Assembly: GCA_944358705.1 (NCBI GenBank)
Contig: CALVRR010000010.1
Coordinates: 1-59,410 of the forward strand
Reading direction: 5' to 3'
Length of the DNA: 59,410 bases
Origin: an uncultured Bacilli bacterium
Lineage (GTDB): Bacteria; Bacillota_I; Bacilli_A; RF39; UBA660
Notes under the pieces: generated by a model
Told to the model about the DNA's origin: nothing
Seen by the model: the letters and a program-made list of their open reading frames with translations, nothing else
Databases searched by the model: none
Part shown: one piece after another, positions 25,354 through 33,794 of the stretch
Position numbering within the stretch: the first letter of the stretch is position 1
Layout of the letters: each line of letters begins with the position of its first letter
Translations under genes and position numbers: made by a program

Positions 25354-25446
25354 AAACTCGCCTCAAGCCTATCATATCATAAATCAAAAAATTGAAAAAT
25401 AGTAGATACTATGATAAAATAACAACCCAAAGAAAGCTGTGATAAT

Positions 25447-26379
25447 ATGTCAAAAGAATTATATCTAAAAATACCTAAGAAAATTAATTATTTTCTCAAT
25501 CAGCTAAAAGATCAAGATCCATTCATGTATAATTTTATGGATCAAGTTTATATGACAATAAAAGAGGCAGAAATACCAATAGAAGAAGGGGTAGTAGAAG
25601 GACCGCTTCCCTCTCTATCAGAAGAAGACAGTATATTATTAGTTGCCGAATTTTTGGAACTTTGTAATCCAACTTATAAAGAAACCCTATTAAATGATTA
25701 TAAAAACAGCAAAGTCATATTTAATCCTGTAAAAGAAAGCGGTATAAGAAGATGGGCAAAAAGTGGAGATTATCAAGTAACTATAAATAAAAATAATACC
25801 ATTATTCAGGCAAGAGAATTAGTCCATGAATTTTTTCATCGATTAAATCTAAATAATCATATTATGAATTTAGTATTTACAGAAACAGTTTCTATAACAG
25901 CGGAATTAATGTTTATAGATTTTTTAAGAAAAAAGGGATATAGTGAATATGATTTGAATTTAACGATGCAGGGACGTAAACAAATATATGCCAACAATTT
26001 AAGATATTTAAAATTAATGTTACCATTATATCTAGAACAAAAAGAGAAAGGAACAATAGAGGATGATTTTTACAATAAATTAATACAACAAGAACACATA
26101 TCTCCCAAGGATCTAAAAAACAATTTATTTTTTCTCTTAGAAACAGATAATCATGAATTACGAATATATCGCCAAACGATGGGTTATGTTTTAGCAAAGA
26201 CCTTTCTAAGTAACAGCCCAACACCAGAAGACTTAGCAGAAATTAATGAGTTATTGCATAATGATAAAATTACAGAATTTCAAAGAAAAATAATGGGAAA
26301 TAATACTATCGAAGAAGTTCATAAATTTGCAACAAAAGAAGATTTCACTTATCGACCAGCAGAATTTATAAAAAGATAA
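25447..26379 (+). CDS. Putative HExxH zinc metallopeptidase
   Basis: This 310-residue protein carries HEFFH (in ARELVHEFFHRLNL, near residue 125) and a downstream Glu in FTETVSITAELMF, giving a possible gluzincin zinc site like the M3 oligopeptidase family. There is no signal peptide or TM helix, so it is cytosolic. The rest is helical. Substrate unknown. Confidence 0.65.
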   Translation: MSKELYLKIPKKINYFLNQLKDQDPFMYNFMDQVYMTIKEAEIPIEEGVVEGPLPSLSEEDSILLVAEFLELCNPTYKETLLNDYKNSKVIFNPVKESGIRRWAKSGDYQVTINKNNTIIQARELVHEFFHRLNLNNHIMNLVFTETVSITAELMFIDFLRKKGYSEYDLNLTMQGRKQIYANNLRYLKLMLPLYLEQKEKGTIEDDFYNKLIQQEHISPKDLKNNLFFLLETDNHELRIYRQTMGYVLAKTFLSNSPTPEDLAEINELLHNDKITEFQRKIMGNNTIEEVHKFATKEDFTYRPAEFIKR

Positions 26380-26429
26380 ATTGGCATAAACAATACCTTC
26401 CTATCATACACTTTGTTAGGAGGAAATTT

Positions 26430-29012
26430 ATGGCAAATGGACTAACGAACAAAGAAGTGATAGAACAAAGAAAAAAATATGGAAGTAATGAAATCAGTAG
26501 ACAAAAACAAAAAAGCATTTTTAAATTATTTATAGAATCACTAGGAGATCCAATTATTAAGATATTACTAATTGCCCTAGGAATGAAAACAATATTTTTA
26601 TTTCATGATTTCGATTGGTTTGAAACGCTAGGAATTGTAATCGCAATTCTAATTGCCTCTTTAATATCAACCGTTTCTGAGTATGGCAGCGAAACAGCCT
26701 TTAAAAAGTTACAGGAAACTTCATCCAAACTAAAATGTAAGGTAATAAGAGAGAAAAAAATCAAAGAAGTTTCCATAGATGATATTGTTGTAGGTGATCT
26801 TGTCCTCTTACAGACAGGCGATAAGATACCAGCCGATGGAATAATAAAAGAAGGTTCTGTCTTAGTAGACGAATCTAGTATGAATGGAGAGGCGAAAGAA
26901 ACAGAAAAGACAGTAGGAGATAAATTGTTCCGAGGAACCGTTATTTATGCGGAAGAAGCTTACATGGAAGTAACAGAAGTGGGGGATAAGACCTTCTATG
27001 GGAAAATGAGTAAGGAACTGCAAGAAACAAGTGGAGAAAGTCCTTTAAATATAAGACTAAAAGAATTAGCGAAGTTTATTAGTAAAATAGGATATATAAG
27101 TGCAATTTTAGTAGCCATATCTTATCTATTTTCAGAAATAGTCGTAGCCAATTCTTTTAATATGGAAAAAATATTAGAAAGCATAACCAATATACCTGTA
27201 TTAGTAAATAATCTGATTTACGCACTAACATTAAGTGTCACAATTATTGTAGTAGCTGTCCCAGAAGGTCTTCCCATGATGATTACTTTAGTTTTATCAT
27301 CCAATATGAAAAGAATGCTAAAAAACAATGTGTTAGTAAGGAAAATGGTAGGAATAGAAACAGCAGGGAGTTTAAATATATTATTTACAGATAAAACAGG
27401 AACACTAACGAAAGGAAAATTAGAAGTAGTAGGGTTCTTAGACGGAGATATTACTGAATATAGAACGGAACGAGAAATAGAGCAACATAAATTTCTTCAT
27501 GAACATCTAAAAAACAATTGCTTATATAATAACGGAAGTTATTTAGATGAACAAAATAATGCTGTAGGAGGCAATATTACAGATCGAGCAATATTAGAAT
27601 TTATCAAATCCGATAGAAGAAAAAAATATCATAAACAAAAAATAATCCCTTTTGATAGTAAAACCAAATATTCAGGAGCAATAATTGATATAGGAAAGAA
27701 GATAAATTATATTAAGGGAGCTCCAGAAAAGCTACTGCCACTATGCAAAACGTATGTAACAAAAACGGGAGGAAAAGAACAATTATTAAATAAAAATATA
27801 CTAGAACAAGAAATAAGAAAAAAAACAAAAGAAGGGATTCGAGTAATTTTACTTGCCTATAATGATAGTTATAACCTAGAAAGGTTAGAACGTCTAACTT
27901 TAATTGGTATCTTATACATAAAAGATGAAGTAAGAAAAGAAGCAAAAAAAGGGATACAACTTGTGGAAAAAGCTGGTATCCAAACCGTCATGATTACAGG
28001 AGATAATAAAGATACCGCAATAAGTATAGGAAAAGAAATAGGATTAATTAATAGTGAAAAGGATAAAGTATTAACAAGTGAAGAGTTAAATAGAAAACCG
28101 GATGAAGAAATAAAAGCAATTCTTCCAAACTTAAAGATAGTTGCCAGAAGCATGCCACAAGATAAAAGTAGACTAGTACGTATAGCAAAAGAAGAAAACT
28201 TAGTGGTAGGTATGACAGGAGATGGAGTAAACGATGCCCCGGCCTTAAAAAAAGCGGATGTTGGATTTTCTATGGGAAGTGGAACAGAAGTAGCAAAAGA
28301 AGCAAGTGATATTGTCATATTAGACGATAATATTTTATCTATTACAAAAGCCATATCCTATGGAAGAACAATTTTTAAAAGTATCAGGAAATTTATTATC
28401 TTTCAGTTAACCATTAACTTATGTGCCGTGAGTCTATCGATTATTGGACCATTTATAGGAATAGAAAGTCCAGTAACCGTAATGCAAATGTTATGGATTA
28501 ATATGATTATGGACACCTTAGCTGGAATTGCTTTTTCCTATGAAGCACCACTGGACTCCTATATGGAAGAAAAACCGAAACCAAAAGATGAAAAAATTAT
28601 GAATTCATACATGTATAGTGAAATTTTATTCACAGGGATTTATTCCTCAGCACTATGTATTTTCTTCTTAAAAAGTCCTTGGATTTCTTCCATTTACCGA
28701 ATGAATGGAACAGATAAATATTTAATGACCGCCTTTTTTGCTTTATTTATTTTCATGGGAATATTTAATTGTTTTAACGCTAGAACACCTAGACTAAATC
28801 TATTATCAAATCTAAAAAAAAATAAAGCCTTTATTATAATTATTTTATTTATTATAATTGTCCAACTATATTTAATATATTATGGTGGAGATTTATTCAG
28901 AACCTATGGATTAACAGGAAAAGAGTTAGGAATAACTATAGTAATAGCAGCAACGGTAATTCCTGTGGATTGGTTAAGAAAATTAATAACTAAGAAAAAA
29001 AGAATAGTTTAA
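26430..29012 (+). CDS. P-type Ca2+-transporting ATPase (PMCA-like)
   Basis: The 860-residue pump exports Ca2+ across the membrane. Visible landmarks: actuator motif SMNGEAKETEK (TGES-like, altered to NGEA), TM4 VAVPEGLPMMITLVL with the ion-binding PEGL, phosphorylation motif DKTGTLTKG near residue 320, hinge GDGVNDAPALKKADVG, and TM6 NMIMDTLAGIAFSYE, which is closer to plasma-membrane Ca2+ pumps than to SERCA. The TGES loop substitution is notable, because this Glu drives dephosphorylation; Glu is kept. A GGAGG site precedes the ATG. Confidence 0.93.
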   Translation: MANGLTNKEVIEQRKKYGSNEISRQKQKSIFKLFIESLGDPIIKILLIALGMKTIFLFHDFDWFETLGIVIAILIASLISTVSEYGSETAFKKLQETSSKLKCKVIREKKIKEVSIDDIVVGDLVLLQTGDKIPADGIIKEGSVLVDESSMNGEAKETEKTVGDKLFRGTVIYAEEAYMEVTEVGDKTFYGKMSKELQETSGESPLNIRLKELAKFISKIGYISAILVAISYLFSEIVVANSFNMEKILESITNIPVLVNNLIYALTLSVTIIVVAVPEGLPMMITLVLSSNMKRMLKNNVLVRKMVGIETAGSLNILFTDKTGTLTKGKLEVVGFLDGDITEYRTEREIEQHKFLHEHLKNNCLYNNGSYLDEQNNAVGGNITDRAILEFIKSDRRKKYHKQKIIPFDSKTKYSGAIIDIGKKINYIKGAPEKLLPLCKTYVTKTGGKEQLLNKNILEQEIRKKTKEGIRVILLAYNDSYNLERLERLTLIGILYIKDEVRKEAKKGIQLVEKAGIQTVMITGDNKDTAISIGKEIGLINSEKDKVLTSEELNRKPDEEIKAILPNLKIVARSMPQDKSRLVRIAKEENLVVGMTGDGVNDAPALKKADVGFSMGSGTEVAKEASDIVILDDNILSITKAISYGRTIFKSIRKFIIFQLTINLCAVSLSIIGPFIGIESPVTVMQMLWINMIMDTLAGIAFSYEAPLDSYMEEKPKPKDEKIMNSYMYSEILFTGIYSSALCIFFLKSPWISSIYRMNGTDKYLMTAFFALFIFMGIFNCFNARTPRLNLLSNLKKNKAFIIIILFIIIVQLYLIYYGGDLFRTYGLTGKELGITIVIAATVIPVDWLRKLITKKKRIV

Positions 29013-29047
29013 GAATCCACAAAAACTGTGGAAAAAAGGAGATTTTT

Positions 29048-29983
29048 ATGAATAGAATAGATGAAAAGTTTCAAGAGTTAATAACAGACCTAAAAAGAAA
29101 AAGTAAAGAAGAAATCTTTACAGAAATAAAAGATACTTATATAAAACAATCCCCGGAAATAAAAATTGGATTAGAAAACTATTTTCAAACCTTTAATTAC
29201 TGGGGAAAATTAAAAGAAAGTAATGGGGAATACGAAACTTTATATAATAGAGCGAAATCCCTAAAAGAACACGTAGAAGATTATGAATGGTTGTATCAAA
29301 AACTAAAAGATTATCGCTCCAAGAAGCTTCTATATGCGATATTAAATAACTGGTATCATTTTGATACTACGATAACAAAGACTTCCCTAGAAGGAAATTT
29401 TAATCAATATTGGGACTTAGATATAATAAAACCCACCGAAGAGGAAATAATAGTAGATATAGGAGCCTTCACAGGAGATAGTATTTTAACATATATAGAT
29501 AATTATGGAATAACAAAGTATAAAAAAATTTATGCTTATGAAATTACTCCAGAAAGTATAGAATTATTAAAAAATAATACTAGATATTATCCAAATATCG
29601 AAATTAGAAAAAAAGCAGTATTAGATAAAATGCAAAAGGTATATATGAGTATGAATGAAGAGGGGGCATCAGCAAATCAAATTTCCGAAATAGGAGATGA
29701 GATATTAGACGGGACGAGTATAGATTTAGATATCGATGAGCCAATTAGTATGATAAAAATGGATATTGAAGGATCGGAATCGAAGGCCCTAATTGGTTGC
29801 CAGAACCATATTAGGAAAACTTCTCCAAAACTATTGCTTTCGGTTTATCATAATCATGAGGATTTATGGAAAATACCTAGAATGATAGAAGATATAAATC
29901 CGAATTATAAGTTTTATCTTCGATGTTACGGAAGAGAATTATTCCCTACAGAGATTGTTCTATATGCAATAGCTAATAATTAA
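29048..29983 (+). CDS. FkbM-family AdoMet-dependent methyltransferase
   Basis: The 311-residue enzyme has a helical N-terminus (1-120) and a class I methyltransferase core: motif I EEIIVDIGAFTGDSILTY near residue 137, acidic loop YAYEITPES, and the FkbM pattern MIKMDIEGSESKALIG near 238. FkbM enzymes O-methylate sugars and polyketides. It follows the Ca2+ pump with a ribosome site AAAAAGGAG, possibly on the same transcript. Confidence 0.8.
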   Translation: MNRIDEKFQELITDLKRKSKEEIFTEIKDTYIKQSPEIKIGLENYFQTFNYWGKLKESNGEYETLYNRAKSLKEHVEDYEWLYQKLKDYRSKKLLYAILNNWYHFDTTITKTSLEGNFNQYWDLDIIKPTEEEIIVDIGAFTGDSILTYIDNYGITKYKKIYAYEITPESIELLKNNTRYYPNIEIRKKAVLDKMQKVYMSMNEEGASANQISEIGDEILDGTSIDLDIDEPISMIKMDIEGSESKALIGCQNHIRKTSPKLLLSVYHNHEDLWKIPRMIEDINPNYKFYLRCYGRELFPTEIVLYAIANN

Positions 29984-30020
29984 AATTTTATGTTATACTA
30001 AAAAAGAAAGGATGTATAAC

Positions 30021-30449
30021 ATGAAAAGAGAAAAAATATTAATTAGTGCTTGTCTAGTAGGATTAAACTGCAAATACGATGGTGGAAATAATGAAACACC
30101 TAAACTAATGGAATTAATGAAAGAATATGATTTTATTCCAGTCTGCCCAGAACAGTTAGGAGGTCTAAAAACTCCAAGACCAGGAGCAGAAAGAAAAGAA
30201 GATAAAGTTATAACAAAAGATGGAACAGATGTAACGAAAGAATATCAAAAAGGAGCCGAAGAAGTTTTACGTTTGGCAAAAAAATTAGGTGTGAAAAAAG
30301 CAATATTAAAATCTAGAAGTCCTTCTTGTGGCTGTGGAGAAATAGAAGATGGAACATTTACTCATCATATGACTGAAGGAGATGGAGTAACCGCAGAGCT
30401 ATTAAAAAAGAATGGAATTGAAATTATTCCATCAGACAATTATTTATAA
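30021..30449 (+). CDS. DUF523 family protein
   Basis: ATG 30021 gives AAAGG a spacing of nine bases; the ATG at 30012 would touch it. The 142-residue protein has the family motifs ISACLVGLNCKYDGGN, VCPEQLGGLKTPRPGAE, and SRSPSCGCGEIEDGTF. The conserved cysteines (ACL..NC, VCP, SCGCG) suggest a metal or Fe-S site. Family members act in small-molecule or nucleoside metabolism in a few characterised cases, but no function is certain. Confidence 0.85.
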   Translation: MKREKILISACLVGLNCKYDGGNNETPKLMELMKEYDFIPVCPEQLGGLKTPRPGAERKEDKVITKDGTDVTKEYQKGAEEVLRLAKKLGVKKAILKSRSPSCGCGEIEDGTFTHHMTEGDGVTAELLKKNGIEIIPSDNYL

Positions 30450-30458
30450 AAGGAAAAT

Positions 30459-30499
30459 AAAAAAAGTGGTTTACTATTTACAAGTAAAACCACTTTTTT
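30459..30499. terminator. Bidirectional terminator between convergent genes
   Basis: AAAAAGTGGTTTTAC-type stem pairs across 30459-30499 with A-runs and T-runs on both sides. It overlaps the end of the YehR-like gene. Confidence 0.8.
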
Positions 30500-30926
30500 C
30501 AGCTTGTTCTTTTACACTATCGTAAGTACCTTCAGCATCAGCAAGACCAGATAAACTATATTCTGCTAAATCGTCATCGTTAGCTTTAGTAACATCTACA
30601 TCAATAACGATTTTATAATTATGTTTATCTTTATTGTTTTCTTTTGTAACTTTAATTCCTTCTTTATCAGAATCAGGGAATTGTTGATCTAACATACTAG
30701 CAAAAGTGTCCCAGTTATCTTTAATAGTATCATCAGTAGCATCACTATCTACAGTCATTTTAACATTCGTTACTTTATCATCTGAAAAAGTGACGTCAAC
30801 AATTTGCTCCATATTCAATCCACTCTGTTCTTGTGTCATAGAGCAAGTAAGAACCTTTTCGCTCCCACATCCAGCTAATAGTAAACAAGAAAGACAAGCA
30901 AACCCGAATAATGCAATTTTTTTCAT
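30474..30926 (-). CDS. YehR-like lipoprotein (DUF1307)
   Basis: This 150-residue protein has a signal sequence with lipobox LLAGC (Cys20), followed by a domain starting LTCSMTQEQSGLNMEQIVDVTFSDDKV, the DUF1307/YehR pattern. The mature part faces outward. Two cysteines (LTC near the start and TCK at the end) could pair. Function is unknown in this family. It stands alone with AAGGAG upstream. Confidence 0.8.
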   Translation of the reverse strand: MKKIALFGFACLSCLLLAGCGSEKVLTCSMTQEQSGLNMEQIVDVTFSDDKVTNVKMTVDSDATDDTIKDNWDTFASMLDQQFPDSDKEGIKVTKENNKDKHNYKIVIDVDVTKANDDDLAEYSLSGLADAEGTYDSVKEQAEKSGFTCK

Positions 30927-30995
30927 CTCAATACTCCTTCCTACTTTTAGGATATTCTATTAGAGAAAAAAAAGCAAGTAAAAATTAGTAAAAGA

Positions 30996-33059
30996 TTAAT
31001 TTTCAGAAGTAACTTTTTCTAAATCAAAATAATAACCATATTCTAAATAATCCTCTTCACCAATATGTGCCATTTTTTCTTCTACTTTAAGTCCACCTAA
31101 ACCTTCATAGAATTGAATAGCATTGGTATTATCAGCAAAACACCATACAATCATATTATTTTTTCCTAAGGAATACAATTCTTTGGCGGTAGCAATAAGT
31201 AAAGAAGAACCAATTCCGCGACCAGATTCACTTTTTTTGATATATAAGCTAACAAGTTCAGAATCATATTTATTACTTTTATCCCTTGGAGAAAAACAAG
31301 CATATCCTAAGACTTCATCACGACGGACAGCAACGAAAACAAGATCTTTATACTCTTCAAAACTACTCAAATATCGCTGAGTTTGTTCCTCATAATCTAG
31401 AGATTTTAAATATTTAGAAGCGATAATTTTATCATAAGCACAGCGCCAACCATCAATTTTAATATGCGCTATTTGAACTTGATCTTTCCGTAGATTTTTA
31501 CGAATGATATAGTCTTCTCCTGGTGTTAATAAATGAAGAGATAAATTCATCTGGGTCAATGCAGAAATAATTTTCTCATCTTCCAAAGCAAAAGTAACTC
31601 GACCTACAAGTTCATTAGGATAAGGCCAACTAATAGATTGTCCAACCAAAAATCTAGTACGATAAGTACGATAAAAGAAGGTTAGTAAATCTCTTTCTGT
31701 ATTAATAATCATGTTTTGATATTTCATTCCACGAACTTTAGTGAAATCTAAAATAGCAAAAAAGCCGGATTCTGGTTCCAAATTATCTGGGAATTTTGTA
31801 TAAGGAAGACCTTGAAGTACTTGCTTTTGTAATTTTTTATCCGAAATAATGCTAGTAATCTTTTGAAGGATAGAGTCTTTTAATTTATTATCTGTAATAG
31901 TATCAATACCTTCTACCAAAGCTTTTAATAATTGATATTTATCCTGATAAATTTTTCGTAATTTAGAAAAATAATCTTGATAGATATGATCCCTTTCTGG
32001 GCGAACATTAAAAGCACCCGCAAGAGCTCGACCAACAATATCAGGAGCAGAATCCATTCCCTGGAAAATACGATTGATAAGCTCTCGGATAATTACTTCA
32101 TCCGCAACAACAAACCCTGCTCGAAGACTTGCCATACCATAGCTTTTAGATAGCCCAAATAAAGAAATAGTATTACGAAACATTCTAGGAATAGTAGCGA
32201 CTGGCTTGGCAAGATTAGAAGAATCGAATGTTAAATCACGGTATACCAAATCATCAATAATAAAGACCCCACGCTTTAAGCAGACTTCACCAATTTCTTT
32301 TAATAATTCTGCCTGTTTTTCTCCCATGACCTTACCAGTAGGATTATTTGGATTAGCATTAACAAATGCGACAACACGAGGAATATAACCCTTTCGTCTA
32401 TGATAAACTTTTTGCAAACTATCATTAACATCATCAATTTTATTAGCTAATTTTTCTGGATTTACGAGCCAATTATCTTCTTTAGAAAGAGGTAGAATAT
32501 CAACTTCTGCTCCCGCACGTTCAGCTCGTATAGTAAACAATCCGTAATTAGGACCAGTAACTAATACAACATCGCCAGGTTTGGAAATAATATTAACAAT
32601 CATATTAAAGGCAATGGAAGTAGAAGGTAAAAAGGTAATATTATGAACACATAATCCTTTATCGTCAATATCAGAATAATTATAAGGTTGAGTATTAATA
32701 AACCCTTCTTTTTCTACATAGTCTAATAAGACTTGACGAATATCATCCGCTCCTTCAGTATATGGATACTTATACATTGAAAGGGAATCCAATGATTTCT
32801 TCATTTCTTCGATAGACATAGGAAAAGGTGGATACTTGGTAGGATTTCCACTTCCTAAGTCAATATCAGGAACGGTTGCGATATCGTCATCCCTAACTTC
32901 AAATCCGTAATATTCAATCGCATCCGCAATCTCTTGTACCGTGGGATTAAAAGAATCTCCATCATCTCTTCCTCCAATTTCAGGAAGACCAAACCGTCTT
33001 TCCCCTAAATTAGGATGCTGCTGTAACATGCGATCAATTGCACTTGATTTAATAATCAT
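30996..33059 (-). CDS. PLP aminotransferase (class I/II) fused to a GNAT acetyltransferase
   Basis: The 687-residue protein has two parts. Residues ~40-520 are a fold-type I aminotransferase: PLP contacts in NANPNNPTGKV near residue 235, Asp-Tyr-like DDLVYRD, and the Schiff-base Lys in GLSKSYGMASLRAGFV near 312. Large inserts around 370-410 are unusual. From ~540 a GNAT domain follows: FVAVRRDEVLGYACFSP, LVSLYIKKSESGRGIGSSLL (acetyl-CoA loop RGIGSSL), and NTNAIQFYEGLGG. A transaminated or decarboxylated amino acid may be acetylated by the second domain. The substrate is unknown. It is 18 bases downstream of the ArsR regulator gene, transcribed the same way. Confidence 0.85.
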   Translation of the reverse strand: MIIKSSAIDRMLQQHPNLGERRFGLPEIGGRDDGDSFNPTVQEIADAIEYYGFEVRDDDIATVPDIDLGSGNPTKYPPFPMSIEEMKKSLDSLSMYKYPYTEGADDIRQVLLDYVEKEGFINTQPYNYSDIDDKGLCVHNITFLPSTSIAFNMIVNIISKPGDVVLVTGPNYGLFTIRAERAGAEVDILPLSKEDNWLVNPEKLANKIDDVNDSLQKVYHRRKGYIPRVVAFVNANPNNPTGKVMGEKQAELLKEIGEVCLKRGVFIIDDLVYRDLTFDSSNLAKPVATIPRMFRNTISLFGLSKSYGMASLRAGFVVADEVIIRELINRIFQGMDSAPDIVGRALAGAFNVRPERDHIYQDYFSKLRKIYQDKYQLLKALVEGIDTITDNKLKDSILQKITSIISDKKLQKQVLQGLPYTKFPDNLEPESGFFAILDFTKVRGMKYQNMIINTERDLLTFFYRTYRTRFLVGQSISWPYPNELVGRVTFALEDEKIISALTQMNLSLHLLTPGEDYIIRKNLRKDQVQIAHIKIDGWRCAYDKIIASKYLKSLDYEEQTQRYLSSFEEYKDLVFVAVRRDEVLGYACFSPRDKSNKYDSELVSLYIKKSESGRGIGSSLLIATAKELYSLGKNNMIVWCFADNTNAIQFYEGLGGLKVEEKMAHIGEEDYLEYGYYFDLEKVTSEN

Positions 33060-33077
33060 AAAATACCTCCTATAAAT

Positions 33078-33458
33078 TTATTTTTCTAAAATATGCATCA
33101 AAGATACTTCTAGAATAGACTTAATATGATCATCATCTAAAGAATAATAAATATTTTTCCCATCACGTCTTATTTTAACTAGTTTTGCATTTCGCAAGGA
33201 CTTTAACTGATGAGAAACAGCAGAAATGGACATATTAAGTAAATAAGCCAAATCACTAACACAAAGTTCTCCATGTTCCAACACCATTAATAGTTGAAGT
33301 CTGGTGCTATCTCCCATAATCTTAAAAAAGTCAGATAGATCGGTAATAGTATTATAAGAATCTAATTTTTGTTTGATTTCATTTACTAAATTTACATCAT
33401 GGATTGTTATATCTGCATTATTTTCCAAGAATATCACCTCAAATTTATTATAAGTCAA
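33078..33458 (-). CDS. ArsR/SmtB-family zinc/cadmium-sensing repressor
   Basis: This 126-residue winged-helix repressor has the recognition helix region CVSDLAYLLNMSISAVSHQLKSL and a C-terminal alpha-5 metal site D-x-H-x10-H-x2-E (DDHIKSILEVSLMHILE), the Zn site of SmtB/CzrA. The alpha-3 site keeps only one Cys (ELCVSDL). It reads divergently from the HMA protein and P1B-ATPase genes, with two TTGAA...TTCAA operators between, so it most likely derepresses metal export when Zn or Cd is in excess. Confidence 0.92.
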   Translation of the reverse strand: MTYNKFEVIFLENNADITIHDVNLVNEIKQKLDSYNTITDLSDFFKIMGDSTRLQLLMVLEHGELCVSDLAYLLNMSISAVSHQLKSLRNAKLVKIRRDGKNIYYSLDDDHIKSILEVSLMHILEK

Positions 33459-33490
33459 GAAAAAAAATTAATCAAACAATTAAAAAAACA

Positions 33491-33547
33491 TTGACATTTG
33501 AATATATATTCAAATATAATAATAGTAACAATTGAATAATTGTTCAA
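33491..33547 (+). promoter_or_regulatory. Metal-export promoter with two ArsR operators
   Basis: TTGACA (33491-33496) and TATAAT (33515-33520) are separated by 18 bases that form the perfect 20-bp palindrome ATTTGAATATATATTCAAAT (33496-33515). A second dyad TTGAATAATTGTTCAA lies at 33532-33547. Both match the SmtB/CadC operator type. Confidence 0.85.
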
Positions 33548-33564
33548 ATGAAAGAAGGAATAAT

Positions 33565-33786
33565 ATGAAAAAAGTTTTTAAATTAGAAAATTTAGATTGT
33601 GCAGCTTGTGCTTCAAAAATGGAAGAAGCTATCCAGAAAATTGAAGGTGTAGAAAGTATCTCGGTCAATTTTATGACTCAAAAGATGAAAGTAGAAGTAA
33701 TTAATCAAAATTATGATACAATTATGACGGAAATAAAAAAAGTATGTAAAAAAATAGAACCAGATTGTACCATACTAGATAAATAG
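33565..33786 (+). CDS. Heavy-metal-associated (HMA) metallochaperone-like protein
   Basis: ATG 33565 is preceded by GAAAGAAGGA. The 73-residue ferredoxin-like HMA domain has the metal motif LDCAACASKMEEAI with Cys-x2-Cys. It probably delivers Zn, Cd or another soft metal to the ATPase encoded eight bases downstream, or acts as its detached N-terminal sensor domain, because that ATPase lacks one. Confidence 0.88.
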   Translation: MKKVFKLENLDCAACASKMEEAIQKIEGVESISVNFMTQKMKVEVINQNYDTIMTEIKKVCKKIEPDCTILDK

Positions 33787-33794
33787 GTGATAAT

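Noticed and set aside
25913-26224. Minus-strand ORF of 103 codons
   Set aside because: It lies wholly inside the well-supported HExxH peptidase gene on the other strand, has no ribosome site and shows low-complexity hydrophobic composition, as do the other opposite-strand frames.
27869-28354. Minus-strand ORF of 161 codons
   Set aside because: It is antisense to the catalytic core of the Ca2+ ATPase and is a shadow of that gene.
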